This document shows, in pieces, positions 18,248-28,239 of a DNA stretch of 64,000 bases; within the stretch, counting starts at the first letter, position 1, and each line of letters starts with the position of its first letter. Source of the stretch: Campylobacterota bacterium (lineage in GTDB: Bacteria > Campylobacterota > Campylobacteria > Campylobacterales > Thiovulaceae); contig JASKOM010000002.1 in assembly GCA_030152305.1 (NCBI GenBank), positions 266,851 through 330,850 of the forward strand, read 5' to 3'. The notes beneath the pieces were generated by a model that was not told the origin of the DNA, ran no database searches, and saw nothing but the letters and a program-made list of their open reading frames with translations. The position numbers were made by a program, and so were the translations under genes.

Positions 18248-18457
18248 TTATTTTTTAAGGGGTTCTCTAGCCCCTCCAACCGTTTCGATTGGATTGGTTG
18301 AGACCTCATCGTTAAGAGCCAAATTTCCATATTTCTCGTAATTTCTAGTTCCTTTTTTTTCAGCTCGATATAAATGAAAAATATAAGCATATAAACTCAC
18401 AACTAAGAAAGCAGTAAAAAAGAAATAGGCATAAGCCTGAATTTGACCGAGTTCCAT
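18248..18457 (-). CDS. ccoQ: cbb3-type cytochrome oxidase subunit CcoQ
   Basis: A 69-residue protein with one N-terminal membrane helix (IQAYAYFFFTAFLVVSLYAYIFHLY) followed by a charged AEKKGTRNYEKYGNLAL tail, typical of CcoQ. It lies eight bases after ccoO. A motif copy at 18303-18311 encodes Asp-Glu-Val in the tail. Confidence 0.88.
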   Translation of the reverse strand: MELGQIQAYAYFFFTAFLVVSLYAYIFHLYRAEKKGTRNYEKYGNLALNDEVSTNPIETVGGAREPLKK

Positions 18458-18464
18458 TTTATTT

Positions 18465-19157
18465 TTATTTTAAACTATTTAAATATGCAATAAGTGCAAC
18501 GATTTGAGGAATTTCGCCTCGTTCAACCGCATCTTTAACATCTTGATTTTTCATACCAGAAGCAATAATTTTAGCTTCAGCTAAGACATCAGCTTTTGCT
18601 TCATCATATGTAGCTGGAAGTTTTACATTTGCAGTTGAACCGTCTCTCATAGTTATATTTGTGTTATATGGAACATTGAAGACTTTATTAACTGTAACCG
18701 CTTCAGCATATGCTGTTTCGATATCAGCTTGATTTGAGAACATATGTTTATATGCTGGCATAATCGATCCTGGAACAACTGAAACAGGTTCCCACATATG
18801 ATTTTCATGCCAATCAGTAGTTCGATAAGCTCCAACTCTATGAAGATCTGGTCCAGCTCGTTTTGAACCCCATAAGAAAGGTCTATCATAAGCATATTCA
18901 CCACTTAATGAATACATACCGTATCGGTCTGTTTCACTTTTAAATGGTCTAATAAGTTGTGAATGACAAGCATTACAGCTATCAGCAATATAAACATGGC
19001 GACCTGCTAATTCAAGAGTTGAATAAGGTTTTGTGCCAACTGTTGGTCTTGAAGCTTCGGCAAAGTTTGGAAGGATTTCGATTAATCCAGCAAAAGAGAC
19101 AACTGTGAAAACACCGACCGCAAAAAAGAATGGTCTTTCTTCTAACCAATGAAACAT
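18465..19157 (-). CDS. ccoO: cbb3-type cytochrome c oxidase subunit II (monoheme)
   Basis: CcoO is the membrane-anchored monoheme cytochrome of the oxidase. The 230-residue protein has one N-terminal helix (FFFAVGVFTVVSFAGLIEILP), the heme motif CNACHSQ near residue 60, the conserved SKRAGPDLHRVG and the likely Met ligand region GSIMPAYKHM. The ribosome site AAGGAG lies upstream of the ATG. Confidence 0.95.
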   Translation of the reverse strand: MFHWLEERPFFFAVGVFTVVSFAGLIEILPNFAEASRPTVGTKPYSTLELAGRHVYIADSCNACHSQLIRPFKSETDRYGMYSLSGEYAYDRPFLWGSKRAGPDLHRVGAYRTTDWHENHMWEPVSVVPGSIMPAYKHMFSNQADIETAYAEAVTVNKVFNVPYNTNITMRDGSTANVKLPATYDEAKADVLAEAKIIASGMKNQDVKDAVERGEIPQIVALIAYLNSLK

Positions 19158-19176
19158 GATTTAAATTCTCCTTTTC

Positions 19177-20655
19177 TTAATTTGCTGACATAGGTGAGCG
19201 ATTAACATTAAGTTCTTTATCTTCAAGTTTTCTACCATCTGTAATTGTTTTATAGATGTTATAAGCCCAAATAAAGATACCTGTTAAATATAATAAGCCA
19301 CCGATTGCTCTAACTGTGTAATATGGATGTAAAACAACAACTGTATCAATAAATGAATAAGAAAGATTTCCGAATTCATCTGTTGCTCTCCACATCATAC
19401 CTTGAGTAATTCCAGCGATCCACATTGAACTGAAATATAAAACGATACCAATTGTTTGGAGCCAGAATTGTGTTTCCATTAGCGATTTGCTATAAAGTTC
19501 TCGTTTAAATAATCGTGGTGTCATGTGATACATTGATGCAATAATCATAAATCCAACCCAACCAAGTGTTCCATCATGAACATGCCCTGGAATCCAGTCG
19601 GTGAAGTGTGCAAGTGCATTTACTGATTTAATTGCTTGAATTGGTCCTTCAAGTGTTGAAAGCATATAAAAAGTTGAACCTAAAACCATGAATTTAATTA
19701 ACGGATTTGATTGTAATTGATTCCATTCGCCTTTCATAGTTAAAAGCATGTTAATTGCTGAACCCCATGATGGAAGAATAAGAACAATAGAAAATACTGA
19801 ACCCATTGTTTGCATCCAGTCTGGAACTGTCGAATAGATGAGGTGATGACCACCAGCCCATAAATAAACGAACATTAATCCCCAGAAAGATAAAAGAGAA
19901 AGTTTATATGAATAAACAGCTTGTCCTGATTCTTTTGGTAAGAAATAATAGATCATCGCAACAATTGGAGTTGTGAAAACGAATGCAACAGCATTATGTC
20001 CATACCACCATTGAACAAGAGCATCATTTGTTCCAGCATACCAAGAAACTGAATGATACCAATCACCATGACCTGAAACTAAAGCAGTTGGAACAGCCAT
20101 ATTATTAAATAAAAATAGCATTGCAACAGCTAAGAATGTCGCGATGTAATACCAGATAGAAATATAAAGAGTTCGTTCTCGTCTAATTCCGATTAGACCA
20201 AAAATACTAACTCCCCATAAAACCCAGAACACTACAACTAGTAAATCTAAAGGCCATTCAAGTTCTGCATATTCTTTTGAAGTTGTGATACCTGCAAAAA
20301 GTGTAACAACAGCTAAAAGAATTGTTAGTATATAAACAGCAAAATGTAATTTGCCGACGACCATTAAAAATGGAGATTCAGCCATTGATACTTTTAGAAC
20401 TCTTTGTCCTACATAATACCAAGTTGCAAAAATACCACTCACGGTAAAACCGAATGCTACACCATTTGTATGAATTGGTCTCAATCGGCTAAATGTTCCA
20501 TATTCACCAAACAAATAGTTCAGCTCTGGAAAAGCCATTTGAAATGCAATAAAAACACCTATGGTCATGCCAATAATCCCAAATAGGATTGTTGCATAAA
20601 GAAAGAGTCGTGCGACTGTATAGTCATATGCTAATGGGGTTTGATTTCCTCCCAT
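19177..20655 (-). CDS. ccoN: cbb3-type cytochrome c oxidase catalytic subunit I
   Basis: CcoN reduces oxygen at the heme b3-CuB centre with high affinity, suiting a microaerobic life. The 492-residue protein has about 12 helices and the expected histidines: RPIHTNGVAFGF near residue 60, WWYGHNAVAFVFTTPIVAMIYYFLP near residue 220, GGHHLIYS near residue 270 and GHVHDGTLGWVGF near residue 365. A strong AGGAGG site lies six bases before the ATG. The 195-bp upstream region holds the operon promoter, probably the TATATT at about 20680 on the minus strand. Confidence 0.96.
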   Translation of the reverse strand: MGGNQTPLAYDYTVARLFLYATILFGIIGMTIGVFIAFQMAFPELNYLFGEYGTFSRLRPIHTNGVAFGFTVSGIFATWYYVGQRVLKVSMAESPFLMVVGKLHFAVYILTILLAVVTLFAGITTSKEYAELEWPLDLLVVVFWVLWGVSIFGLIGIRRERTLYISIWYYIATFLAVAMLFLFNNMAVPTALVSGHGDWYHSVSWYAGTNDALVQWWYGHNAVAFVFTTPIVAMIYYFLPKESGQAVYSYKLSLLSFWGLMFVYLWAGGHHLIYSTVPDWMQTMGSVFSIVLILPSWGSAINMLLTMKGEWNQLQSNPLIKFMVLGSTFYMLSTLEGPIQAIKSVNALAHFTDWIPGHVHDGTLGWVGFMIIASMYHMTPRLFKRELYSKSLMETQFWLQTIGIVLYFSSMWIAGITQGMMWRATDEFGNLSYSFIDTVVVLHPYYTVRAIGGLLYLTGIFIWAYNIYKTITDGRKLEDKELNVNRSPMSAN

Positions 20656-20804
20656 TAAATGCCTCCTGAAAAAAATTAAATATATAATTGAATTATCTAA
20701 TTATTTATTTATTAAAATAAAAATAGAAAAACCAACTTAAACGGAATCTTAAACAAAATAAAATGATAAATAGCTTAACTGGAAATAAATTTGTTAAAAG
20801 AGGT

Positions 20805-20836
20805 GAAACCTTTGACTTAATAATAACAAAGGTTTC
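20805..20836 (-). terminator. Hairpin after the REC-RHH regulator gene
   Basis: A perfect 10-bp stem (GAAACCTTTG with CAAAGGTTTC) and a 12-nt AT-only loop lie just downstream of the regulator stop codon on the minus strand. It separates this operon from the cco promoter region. Confidence 0.6.
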
Positions 20837-20850
20837 GAATAAAAGTTAGA

Positions 20851-21474
20851 TTAAATGTATTGAGAAGCACTTGTTGCTTGTTGATAAAGATATACTTCTT
20901 CTGGTGCTGTTAAGTCTTCTTTATATAAAAGTCTTAATGCTCGAATAATAATTGCATTTTTTGATACTCTTTCTGTTCTCGCTCCTTGTTCAAGTCTTTC
21001 ATAAACATCAACAGGAAGACTAATCGAAAAAGTTCTTGTATCGTTTTTCTTTCTTTTGCTAATTACTTCAATAATTGCTGATAAAAGATCCACAATTTTG
21101 TCTGTATCAAGCGGTTTTTTTATAAAACTTGTTACACCGATTTCAATTGTTTCAGATATTTTTATAACATTGTTACTTGCTGAAATAATAACTATTACTT
21201 GATTTCGATTAATTTCTCTGATATTTCTAGAAAGATTTATTCCGTCCATACCTTCCATAATAATATCAATAAAGACAACATCAGGTTTATATTTCGAATA
21301 TATTTCTAGTCCATCTTTACCATTAAAAGTAGAATAAACTTCGGCGAAAAAATTTGTAAAAGTAGCTGTTAAAAGTCTATTTGCTTCTTTTTCATCTTCA
21401 ACGATAAGAGCTGTTAATTTTTTTGTTTCATCTGAAAGTTTGATTAAATCAACACCTTTCTTTTTAATTGTCAT
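20851..21474 (-). CDS. Response regulator with C-terminal ribbon-helix-helix domain
   Basis: Residues ~18-135 form a receiver domain: TALIVEDEKEANR (acidic pocket), VVFIDIIMEGMDG (phospho-Asp), VIIISAS (conserved Ser/Thr) and SFIKKPL (conserved Lys). Residues ~148-187 read RTFSISLPVDVYERLEQGARTE and so on to RALRLLYK, which looks like a CopG/Arc ribbon-helix-helix DNA-binding domain instead of the usual OmpR or NarL type. A 19-residue tail follows. It is followed upstream in the operon by a 72-residue unknown. No kinase is adjacent. Confidence 0.72.
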   Translation of the reverse strand: MTIKKKGVDLIKLSDETKKLTALIVEDEKEANRLLTATFTNFFAEVYSTFNGKDGLEIYSKYKPDVVFIDIIMEGMDGINLSRNIREINRNQVIVIISASNNVIKISETIEIGVTSFIKKPLDTDKIVDLLSAIIEVISKRKKNDTRTFSISLPVDVYERLEQGARTERVSKNAIIIRALRLLYKEDLTAPEEVYLYQQATSASQYI

Positions 21475-21488
21475 ATATAAACTCCAAT

Positions 21489-21707
21489 CTATTTTTTTAA
21501 TTCTTGTAAAGCTAAAATGACATCATCTAAGTTTTCAAATGGAATGTGAACTTTCCAGTCAATTTCATCACCATCAAGAGAAATAGCTATGCTAACAACT
21601 GATTCACTTGTGTTTCCATAAGGTTTTGATAATTCTCCGATTGAAATTAATCCTTTTTTTGAACCATTTAATTTTATTTCTTTAACTATTTTTATTTCAC
21701 TTAACAT
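21489..21707 (-). CDS. Conserved-looking hypothetical protein, 72 aa
   Basis: I do not recognise the family with confidence. The predicted pattern is beta-rich (IKIVKEIKLNG, VVSIAISLDGDEIDWKVHIPF) with a C-terminal helix (ENLDDVILALQELKK), loosely like the PC4/YdbC nucleic-acid-binding fold. It lies 14 bases upstream of the REC-RHH regulator in the same direction, so the two probably share a transcript. Confidence 0.6.
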   Translation of the reverse strand: MLSEIKIVKEIKLNGSKKGLISIGELSKPYGNTSESVVSIAISLDGDEIDWKVHIPFENLDDVILALQELKK

Positions 21708-21822
21708 TATTAATTATCCGATCTCTAAAAGCTTTAATAAAGAAGCATTTTTGCTGATTATTTGTAGATGCTCGAATCTGGGTTCTCAATAAAAGAACAT
21801 TTATATAATCGTTTTGTTATTA

Positions 21823-22803
21823 TTAATTTTTATTAAAACGATCTAATAAACTTGAAATTCTTGCTTGTAATTTTAGCCAATCATTATGTTGAAAAAGCGG
21901 ATAACCTGACCATATTTTACCACCTGTTTTGATGCTTTTTGTTACACCACCTTTACCTGAAATAATCGTAAAAGGGGCTATTTCAATATGTCCAACTGCT
22001 CCACTTTGTCCGCCCATTATTACATTTCTACCTAGTTTTGTAGAACCAGCAATACCTGACTGACCAACTAAAATCGAGTTTTCACCGATTTCACAATTAT
22101 GTCCTATCTGAACTAAATTGTCTATTTTCACACCATTTTTAATATATGTAGAACCAAAAACAGCTCGATCAATAGTTGTATTCGCACCTATTTCAACATT
22201 ATCACCAATAATAACATTTCCATTGTGATAAATTTTTGTATGTTCACCCGATTTATTATCAGTTGCAAAACCAAATCCGTCACTACCAATAATTGCTCCA
22301 CTATGAATTATAACATATTTTCCTATTTTCGTATTTTTATAAATCGTAACATTAGGATATATGATCGAATCATTATCTATAATGCTATTATCTCCTATAT
22401 AAACACCGTGTCTAACTTTTACATTGTTTCCGATAACGACATTAGAGCCAATATGCACATTTTGAGCTATTTCACAATTTGTGCCAATTATCGATTTTTG
22501 TTTATTTAATATTTCTTCATCTGATTCAGCAAAATATTTACTAATTTTTGCGATATCTAAATATGGATTTTCTGATATCAATGCAATAATATTTTCAGGA
22601 ACTTTTGTTATAAATTTTTCTCGAATTAAAACAGCTGAAACTTTACTAGACAAAAGCTCGTCTATATATTTTTCACTTTCAACAAAAGAAAGTTCATAAG
22701 CTTTTCCATCTTTCAAACTATTTAAACGATTAATATTCAGATCTAAATTGTTCGTAGTTATTACTTTTGCATTTAATATATTTATAATATCTAATAGTTT
22801 CAT
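21823..22803 (-). CDS. lpxD: UDP-3-O-acylglucosamine N-acyltransferase
   Basis: LpxD adds the second acyl chain in lipid A synthesis. The 326-residue protein has an N-terminal uridine-binding domain (~1-95) and a left-handed beta-helix of hexapeptide repeats (~100-290), rich in I-G-x-N-x and V-x-I-G patterns. The catalytic His is expected in LVQIGHNCEIGENS (~residue 235). HSGAIIGSDGFGFA near residue 165 is the family motif for substrate binding. A C-terminal helix follows. It lies 12 bases after the deacetylase-like gene. Confidence 0.94.
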   Translation of the reverse strand: MKLLDIINILNAKVITTNNLDLNINRLNSLKDGKAYELSFVESEKYIDELLSSKVSAVLIREKFITKVPENIIALISENPYLDIAKISKYFAESDEEILNKQKSIIGTNCEIAQNVHIGSNVVIGNNVKVRHGVYIGDNSIIDNDSIIYPNVTIYKNTKIGKYVIIHSGAIIGSDGFGFATDNKSGEHTKIYHNGNVIIGDNVEIGANTTIDRAVFGSTYIKNGVKIDNLVQIGHNCEIGENSILVGQSGIAGSTKLGRNVIMGGQSGAVGHIEIAPFTIISGKGGVTKSIKTGGKIWSGYPLFQHNDWLKLQARISSLLDRFNKN

Positions 22804-22815
22804 TTTATTTTTACT

Positions 22816-23844
22816 TTAAAGTTCATTTATATATACTAATCTAACACCATTTAGCAACGGTCCAATTTTACTAATTGCCTGAACAGTAACTTTATGCGGA
22901 TGTCCAATTGCTATTGCAAAACCGTTCTTTTTTGCTATGTTTATTGCTGTTTTCAATTGTTTTGTTACGGAACCAACATTTAATTCATTATCTAAAAAAA
23001 CATCTCGTCTAATATATTTCAAACCTAATTCTGAAGATATTTTTCTAACGACTGTTCTCGATGAGGTAACACTATCAACAAATTGAATATTATATTTTTT
23101 CATTGCACTTAATAATGCATACATGGATCTTCGATCGGCAGTAAATTTACTACCTGTATGATTATTTATATACTTTGCATTTGGAAACTGTTGAGCAATT
23201 TCAGCTACTCGTTCAGCAATTTGTGAATCACTATCAGTAACATGCAATGTATCAATTTCTTCATCGCTAAAACTTACAGCTTGAAGCGGAAGATGAACCA
23301 TTGGAACTTTTTCATTTTTTGCATATTTATTAGTCATTGGATGATTACTATCAGATGGAAACATCGATAAAGTAATATGTAAATTTAGCTTTTTAAACAT
23401 GTCAATTTGATATTGAAATGCTATGTCGTCAATAATAATTACTAATTTTGGATCTTTCACAGAACCTTTTGGTTCTATTGATTCTGTTATTTTATTTTCG
23501 TCAGGAACAACAGGTTCATATTCTGTTTTTTTAATAGTTACATTTGAATCTTCAGAAACATTAATTTCATTAATAGATACCAAACTGGTTTCATTGACTT
23601 CAGCTGTTAAACTATCATGTAAATCTTTTATTTCAGATAAATAATCTGTTTCTTTTCCTTGTTCTACTTTTGGTTTTTGTTCTGAAATATTATAATCACC
23701 TGTGTATATAATATTTGATTCTGGTGGTTCGTTGCCACCGTTAAATTTATCATCGATAAAATAAAATAGTGTTGAAACGGCTAAAAATAGAGCTAATGTT
23801 CCAATACTAAGAACATGTTGTTGATAATTAGTCTTTTTTGACAT
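22816..23844 (-). CDS. Divergent polysaccharide deacetylase family protein (YibQ-like)
   Basis: The protein starts best at the ATG at 23844 (342 aa); an in-frame TTG at 23865 would overlap minE further. Residues ~10-30 form a signal anchor (VLSIGTLALFLAVSTLFYFI), then a Ser/Glu-rich linker to about residue 130. The C-terminal domain has the family signature PKLVIIIDDIAF, HITLSMFPSDSNHP, VPMVHLPLQA and YINNHTGS, and ends with IAIGHPH. The domain has the NodB-like fold but the metal-site spacing differs from true deacetylases. A periplasmic cell-envelope role is likely; the substrate is unknown. Confidence 0.78.
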   Translation of the reverse strand: MSKKTNYQQHVLSIGTLALFLAVSTLFYFIDDKFNGGNEPPESNIIYTGDYNISEQKPKVEQGKETDYLSEIKDLHDSLTAEVNETSLVSINEINVSEDSNVTIKKTEYEPVVPDENKITESIEPKGSVKDPKLVIIIDDIAFQYQIDMFKKLNLHITLSMFPSDSNHPMTNKYAKNEKVPMVHLPLQAVSFSDEEIDTLHVTDSDSQIAERVAEIAQQFPNAKYINNHTGSKFTADRRSMYALLSAMKKYNIQFVDSVTSSRTVVRKISSELGLKYIRRDVFLDNELNVGSVTKQLKTAINIAKKNGFAIAIGHPHKVTVQAISKIGPLLNGVRLVYINEL

Positions 23845-24088
23845 TTTTTCCAACTGATACTTCAACTTCTAATAAATCTATATTTAATTCTCGGCTTTGT
23901 TCTGTTTTTATATTTATATCTTCGACTTTGAGATATTTTTGAATAACGGCGATCATATCTCGTCGCAGGTCGTCCATAAAAGGAAAATTAGTGCTAGTTC
24001 GTTCGTGAGCTAAAACTAATTTTAATCTTTCTTTGGCTCGATCAGCACTATTATCTTTTTTACCAAACCATTTTTCAAAAATGGACAT
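23828..24088 (-). CDS. minE: Cell division topological specificity factor MinE
   Basis: MinE stimulates MinD ATPase and restricts MinCD to the poles. The ATG at 24088 shares a base with the minD stop (TAATG) and gives the usual N terminus [22 protein letters not shown], so I prefer it to the in-frame GTG at 24100. The length is then 86 residues. The anti-MinCD helix and the topological domain (DDLRRDMIAVIQKYLKV) are present. No minC lies next to it. Confidence 0.92.
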   Translation of the reverse strand: MSIFEKWFGKKDNSADRAKERLKLVLAHERTSTNFPFMDDLRRDMIAVIQKYLKVEDINIKTEQSRELNIDLLEVEVSVGKNVKKD

Positions 24089-24897
24089 TATCGAAACCAC
24101 CTTTTAAACATAGCAATAAAACGATTTTCAGCAACAAGAGGAGTTAACGGAACATGTTCGCCAAGTAATCTTTTAACAATATCTTTTATAGCTTTACCAG
24201 ATTTTGCATTATCTTTACGAATAACGGGTTCACCCATATTTGTAGAACTGACAACACTTTCATCATCTGGAATTACACCGATTAAAGGCAAAGCTAAAAT
24301 ATTAACGACATCGTCAATAGCTAACATGTCGCCTCGTTCAACGAGTTCAGGTTTTAGTCTATTAATAATAATATGTTTTTCGACTTCTTCGCCATTTTGA
24401 GCTTTTAACGATTTTGCATCGATAATTCCAATAACACGATCGGCATCACGAACAGAAGAAACTTCTGGAGTTGAAACAATCAAAGCACGATCGGCTGCCA
24501 AAATAGCATGTTCAAAACCGCCTTCAATACCAGCTGGAGAATCAATAACAACAAAATCAAAATCTTCTTTTAATTCATCGATTAATTTTTTAACTTTATC
24601 TTTATCAAGAACAGTTTTATCTTTGGTTTGAGAAGCAGGTAAAAAATAAAGACTTTTACTAAATTTGTCATTAATTAAGGCTTGAGGAAGTTTGCATTTG
24701 CCTTCCATAACATCGATAACATCGAATACGATACGATTTTCAAGCCCAAGAATCATATCAAGGTTTCGGAGTCCAATATCAAAATCGATTGCAACTACTT
24801 TTTTACCAGCATTTGCTAAACCAACAGAAATATTGGCACTGATTGTTGATTTACCGACACCGCCTTTACCACTTGTAACCGTTATAACAGTTCCCAT
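24088..24897 (-). CDS. minD: Septum site-determining protein MinD
   Basis: MinD is a membrane-binding P-loop ATPase that positions the division septum with MinC and MinE. The 269-residue protein has the deviant Walker A KGGVGKST at residues ~10-17, [23 protein letters not shown] (switch II) and a C-terminal amphipathic helix ([10 protein letters not shown]) for membrane binding. The next gene upstream on the same strand is an unknown of the DUF262 island. Confidence 0.96.
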   Translation of the reverse strand: MGTVITVTSGKGGVGKSTISANISVGLANAGKKVVAIDFDIGLRNLDMILGLENRIVFDVIDVMEGKCKLPQALINDKFSKSLYFLPASQTKDKTVLDKDKVKKLIDELKEDFDFVVIDSPAGIEGGFEHAILAADRALIVSTPEVSSVRDADRVIGIIDAKSLKAQNGEEVEKHIIINRLKPELVERGDMLAIDDVVNILALPLIGVIPDDESVVSSTNMGEPVIRKDNAKSGKAIKDIVKRLLGEHVPLTPLVAENRFIAMFKRWFR

Positions 24898-24929
24898 TTA
24901 TATTTAATTCCTTAAATTTTATTTTATTT

Positions 24930-24960
24930 TTCTTCCCAACAAAAAATCAATCAGGAAGAA
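24930..24960. terminator. Weak hairpin between minD and the DUF262 island
   Basis: TTCTTCC (24930-24936) can pair with GGAAGAA (24954-24960) across a 17-nt AT-rich loop. It could end the transcript of the island, which runs towards minD, but the loop is long and the evidence is modest. Confidence 0.35.
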
Positions 24961-24971
24961 ATAAAAAGGCT

Positions 24972-25985
24972 TTAATTTAACAACGAGTTAATTTCGAATT
25001 TAACCGATTCAATATTGCTATGAAGCTTTTCAAGTAAAATATTAAATTCATGACTATCTAATATAGTTGGATATTTGAATGAGTTAATTTTGTTCAAGAA
25101 GTTTTTTGTTAAAAAATTGCCAAAAAAACTTTTAACATGTGAGAGTTGAGATGTTTTTGCATTACCTACAATAACCTTAAACAATGCAACAAGTTCTGGC
25201 TTTATGTTTGTGTTTTCTATTTTTTTATGACTTTGCAAAATGTTTTTCAATGAAACTTCACTGTTTTCTTTTAAGTTTTCCAAAGCTTTTTCAATATTAA
25301 GCTTAATATCTTTTTGAGATTTTTTAGAAAGGTAAGCAACTTCTAACAATGTTAATAAATTTGATTGAACAAATTCAAAAGAGAACCCATTTTCAGAACC
25401 AACAATATGAATCAAAGCTATTTTTTCAATATTTCGTTTAACTAAAGAATGCTTATTGTAAAGCTCAACTAGTTTTGATGCTTGATCAATTCCATTTTCT
25501 ATTTTAAGTTTGAAAATTTTGACAATGCTTTTAAAGACCTCATCAGAAATTTCACCGTTACTTAAATCATAAATAGCTTTAACATCTCTAATTAATTCTT
25601 TATCAGTTAAAAGAGACTCTTTGTTAGCTTTTTTGACGCCATTTGCATTAGAACGATAAAAAAACTTATAAAACTTTTGAACAAATATTAAATGTTGATA
25701 ATCATTTAAATCAAGATTAGAAGCAGTTGCGATTTTGTTTAAATCATTGTTAATTTTGATCACTTTTTCATACGATGGATAAACCAAAAGAATATCACTA
25801 TGGCTTCTAATATTGTCAAAAGCTTTCGTTACTTGTTTTTGATCCAAAATCAAATTATTTAATCGAGAAGCACTATTTAATAGTGTTTTATTAAAACTAT
25901 CTATTTGATTAGATAAATTGCTAATATGCTCTTTAATTGCACCTTCTAAATCTACCGTGTTTGTTACACCAACTGATAAACTCAT
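24972..25985 (-). CDS. Hypothetical partner protein of the DUF262 island, 337 aa
   Basis: I do not recognise this protein. It is predicted to be almost all alpha-helical, with an N-terminal coiled-coil-like region (ISNLSNQIDSFNKTLLNSASRL) and a Lys- and Asn-rich body. There is no signal peptide or membrane segment. It begins four bases after the stop of the DUF262 gene with an AAGGA ribosome site, so the two are surely co-expressed. The pair lies between housekeeping genes (minD and ilvC), as an accessory cassette would. One motif copy followed by A is at 25537-25544. Confidence 0.6.
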   Translation of the reverse strand: MSLSVGVTNTVDLEGAIKEHISNLSNQIDSFNKTLLNSASRLNNLILDQKQVTKAFDNIRSHSDILLVYPSYEKVIKINNDLNKIATASNLDLNDYQHLIFVQKFYKFFYRSNANGVKKANKESLLTDKELIRDVKAIYDLSNGEISDEVFKSIVKIFKLKIENGIDQASKLVELYNKHSLVKRNIEKIALIHIVGSENGFSFEFVQSNLLTLLEVAYLSKKSQKDIKLNIEKALENLKENSEVSLKNILQSHKKIENTNIKPELVALFKVIVGNAKTSQLSHVKSFFGNFLTKNFLNKINSFKYPTILDSHEFNILLEKLHSNIESVKFEINSLLN

Positions 25986-25989
25986 ACTT

Positions 25990-26931
25990 TTAATCCTTGT
26001 TGTTATTAAAGTTTAAAGCTAATTGTTCTTTGAATTTAATAAATAATAAATTAAGTTCAACCTCATCGTGTGCATATTTAATTACACGAGTTAAATTCTC
26101 AAATTTATCTAAACCGAAAGTTTTTAAATCAGATTCTTTACTTTTTAACATCTGTTTTCGAATCCAATTTTGGTCTTTATTTAAAACAATAGTTTTATCA
26201 ATAAATGACAACATTGTTTTAAAAACTTCAAGAGAAATAGAACCACCTTTGTCTTTTGCTGGAATTAAAAAAGATCCGTCTTTTTTGTATTTAGTTTGAT
26301 GTCCAAAAAGATACCAAAACATAGGAGTTTCAGTAAATTTGCCACCACTTCCAATTTTAGAAAATCTTTTTGCATTTCTAGAAATTTCTCCATAACTGAT
26401 AGAAGTTGTGATTTCATTTGTTGTTACAGCAACAGGTTGATAATTTAAATCTAAAAAGATTTCGGCAACAATATCAGGATTTGAAGTTACGACTTTCATC
26501 GAAGTTAATTTGTAATTTAAAATTAAAGATTTGATAGTAGAACTTAAGTCTTTATAATAAAAACCATTGAGCATATAAGCATCGTCATTATTTGCAAGAT
26601 TCAATGGAAACTCATTTGCAATAAATTTTAAAATACTTGTAACTCGTTGCTGACCATCAATTATTTCATAAGCTCCATTTTTATCATGAATTTTAAAAAT
26701 AATAGCTGGTAAAACTTTACCAAACAAAATAGTTTCGATAACTTTTGAAGCTTTTGCAAACTTTTTCTCGTTATAAACATATTCTCGTTGATAGTTTTCT
26801 AACTGTATTTTGCCTTCTTCGTTTTTGTCTCTTAATTCTTTAACACTAATTGCAGTTGTTTCTATTGTTACAGAACCTTTTTTACCTTTAATAGCAAAAA
26901 ATTCATCTTGTTTATTTTCCAGCATTTTCAC
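25990..26931 (-). CDS. DUF262 domain protein (ParB/GmrSD-like)
   Basis: This 313-residue protein carries the DUF262 hallmarks: IQLENYQREYVYNEKKF near residue 42 (family: I-P-x-Y-Q-R-x-Y-x-W) and AYEIIDGQQRVTSILKF near residue 87, with the DGQQR nucleotide-binding motif. The C-terminal DUF1524 HNH nuclease of GmrSD is absent and the protein is short. A strong AAGGAG ribosome site precedes the start. DUF262 proteins occur in restriction and anti-phage systems. With an adjacent unknown helical partner, a two-component defence cassette is possible but unproven. Confidence 0.75.
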   Translation of the reverse strand: MKMLENKQDEFFAIKGKKGSVTIETTAISVKELRDKNEEGKIQLENYQREYVYNEKKFAKASKVIETILFGKVLPAIIFKIHDKNGAYEIIDGQQRVTSILKFIANEFPLNLANNDDAYMLNGFYYKDLSSTIKSLILNYKLTSMKVVTSNPDIVAEIFLDLNYQPVAVTTNEITTSISYGEISRNAKRFSKIGSGGKFTETPMFWYLFGHQTKYKKDGSFLIPAKDKGGSISLEVFKTMLSFIDKTIVLNKDQNWIRKQMLKSKESDLKTFGLDKFENLTRVIKYAHDEVELNLLFIKFKEQLALNFNNNKD

Positions 26932-26947
26932 TCCTTGTTGAAGCTTT

Positions 26948-26978
26948 GATGTCCTTTTAATTTTTATAAAAAGACATC
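26948..26978 (-). terminator. Terminator after ilvC
   Basis: GATGTC/GACATC plus inner TTTT/AAAA segments form a hairpin with an AT-rich loop, just downstream of the minus-strand ilvC stop and upstream of the DUF262 gene. Confidence 0.55.
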
Positions 26979-26997
26979 ATTCATAAAATAATTAAAC

Positions 26998-28164
<1,167 letters not shown>

Positions 28165-28239
28165 CTAAAATTTTTTATTATAGATTTCATGTTGTTTTTT
28201 TTGATAAACTATCTCGTTAAATTTCAAATCGGAGAATAG

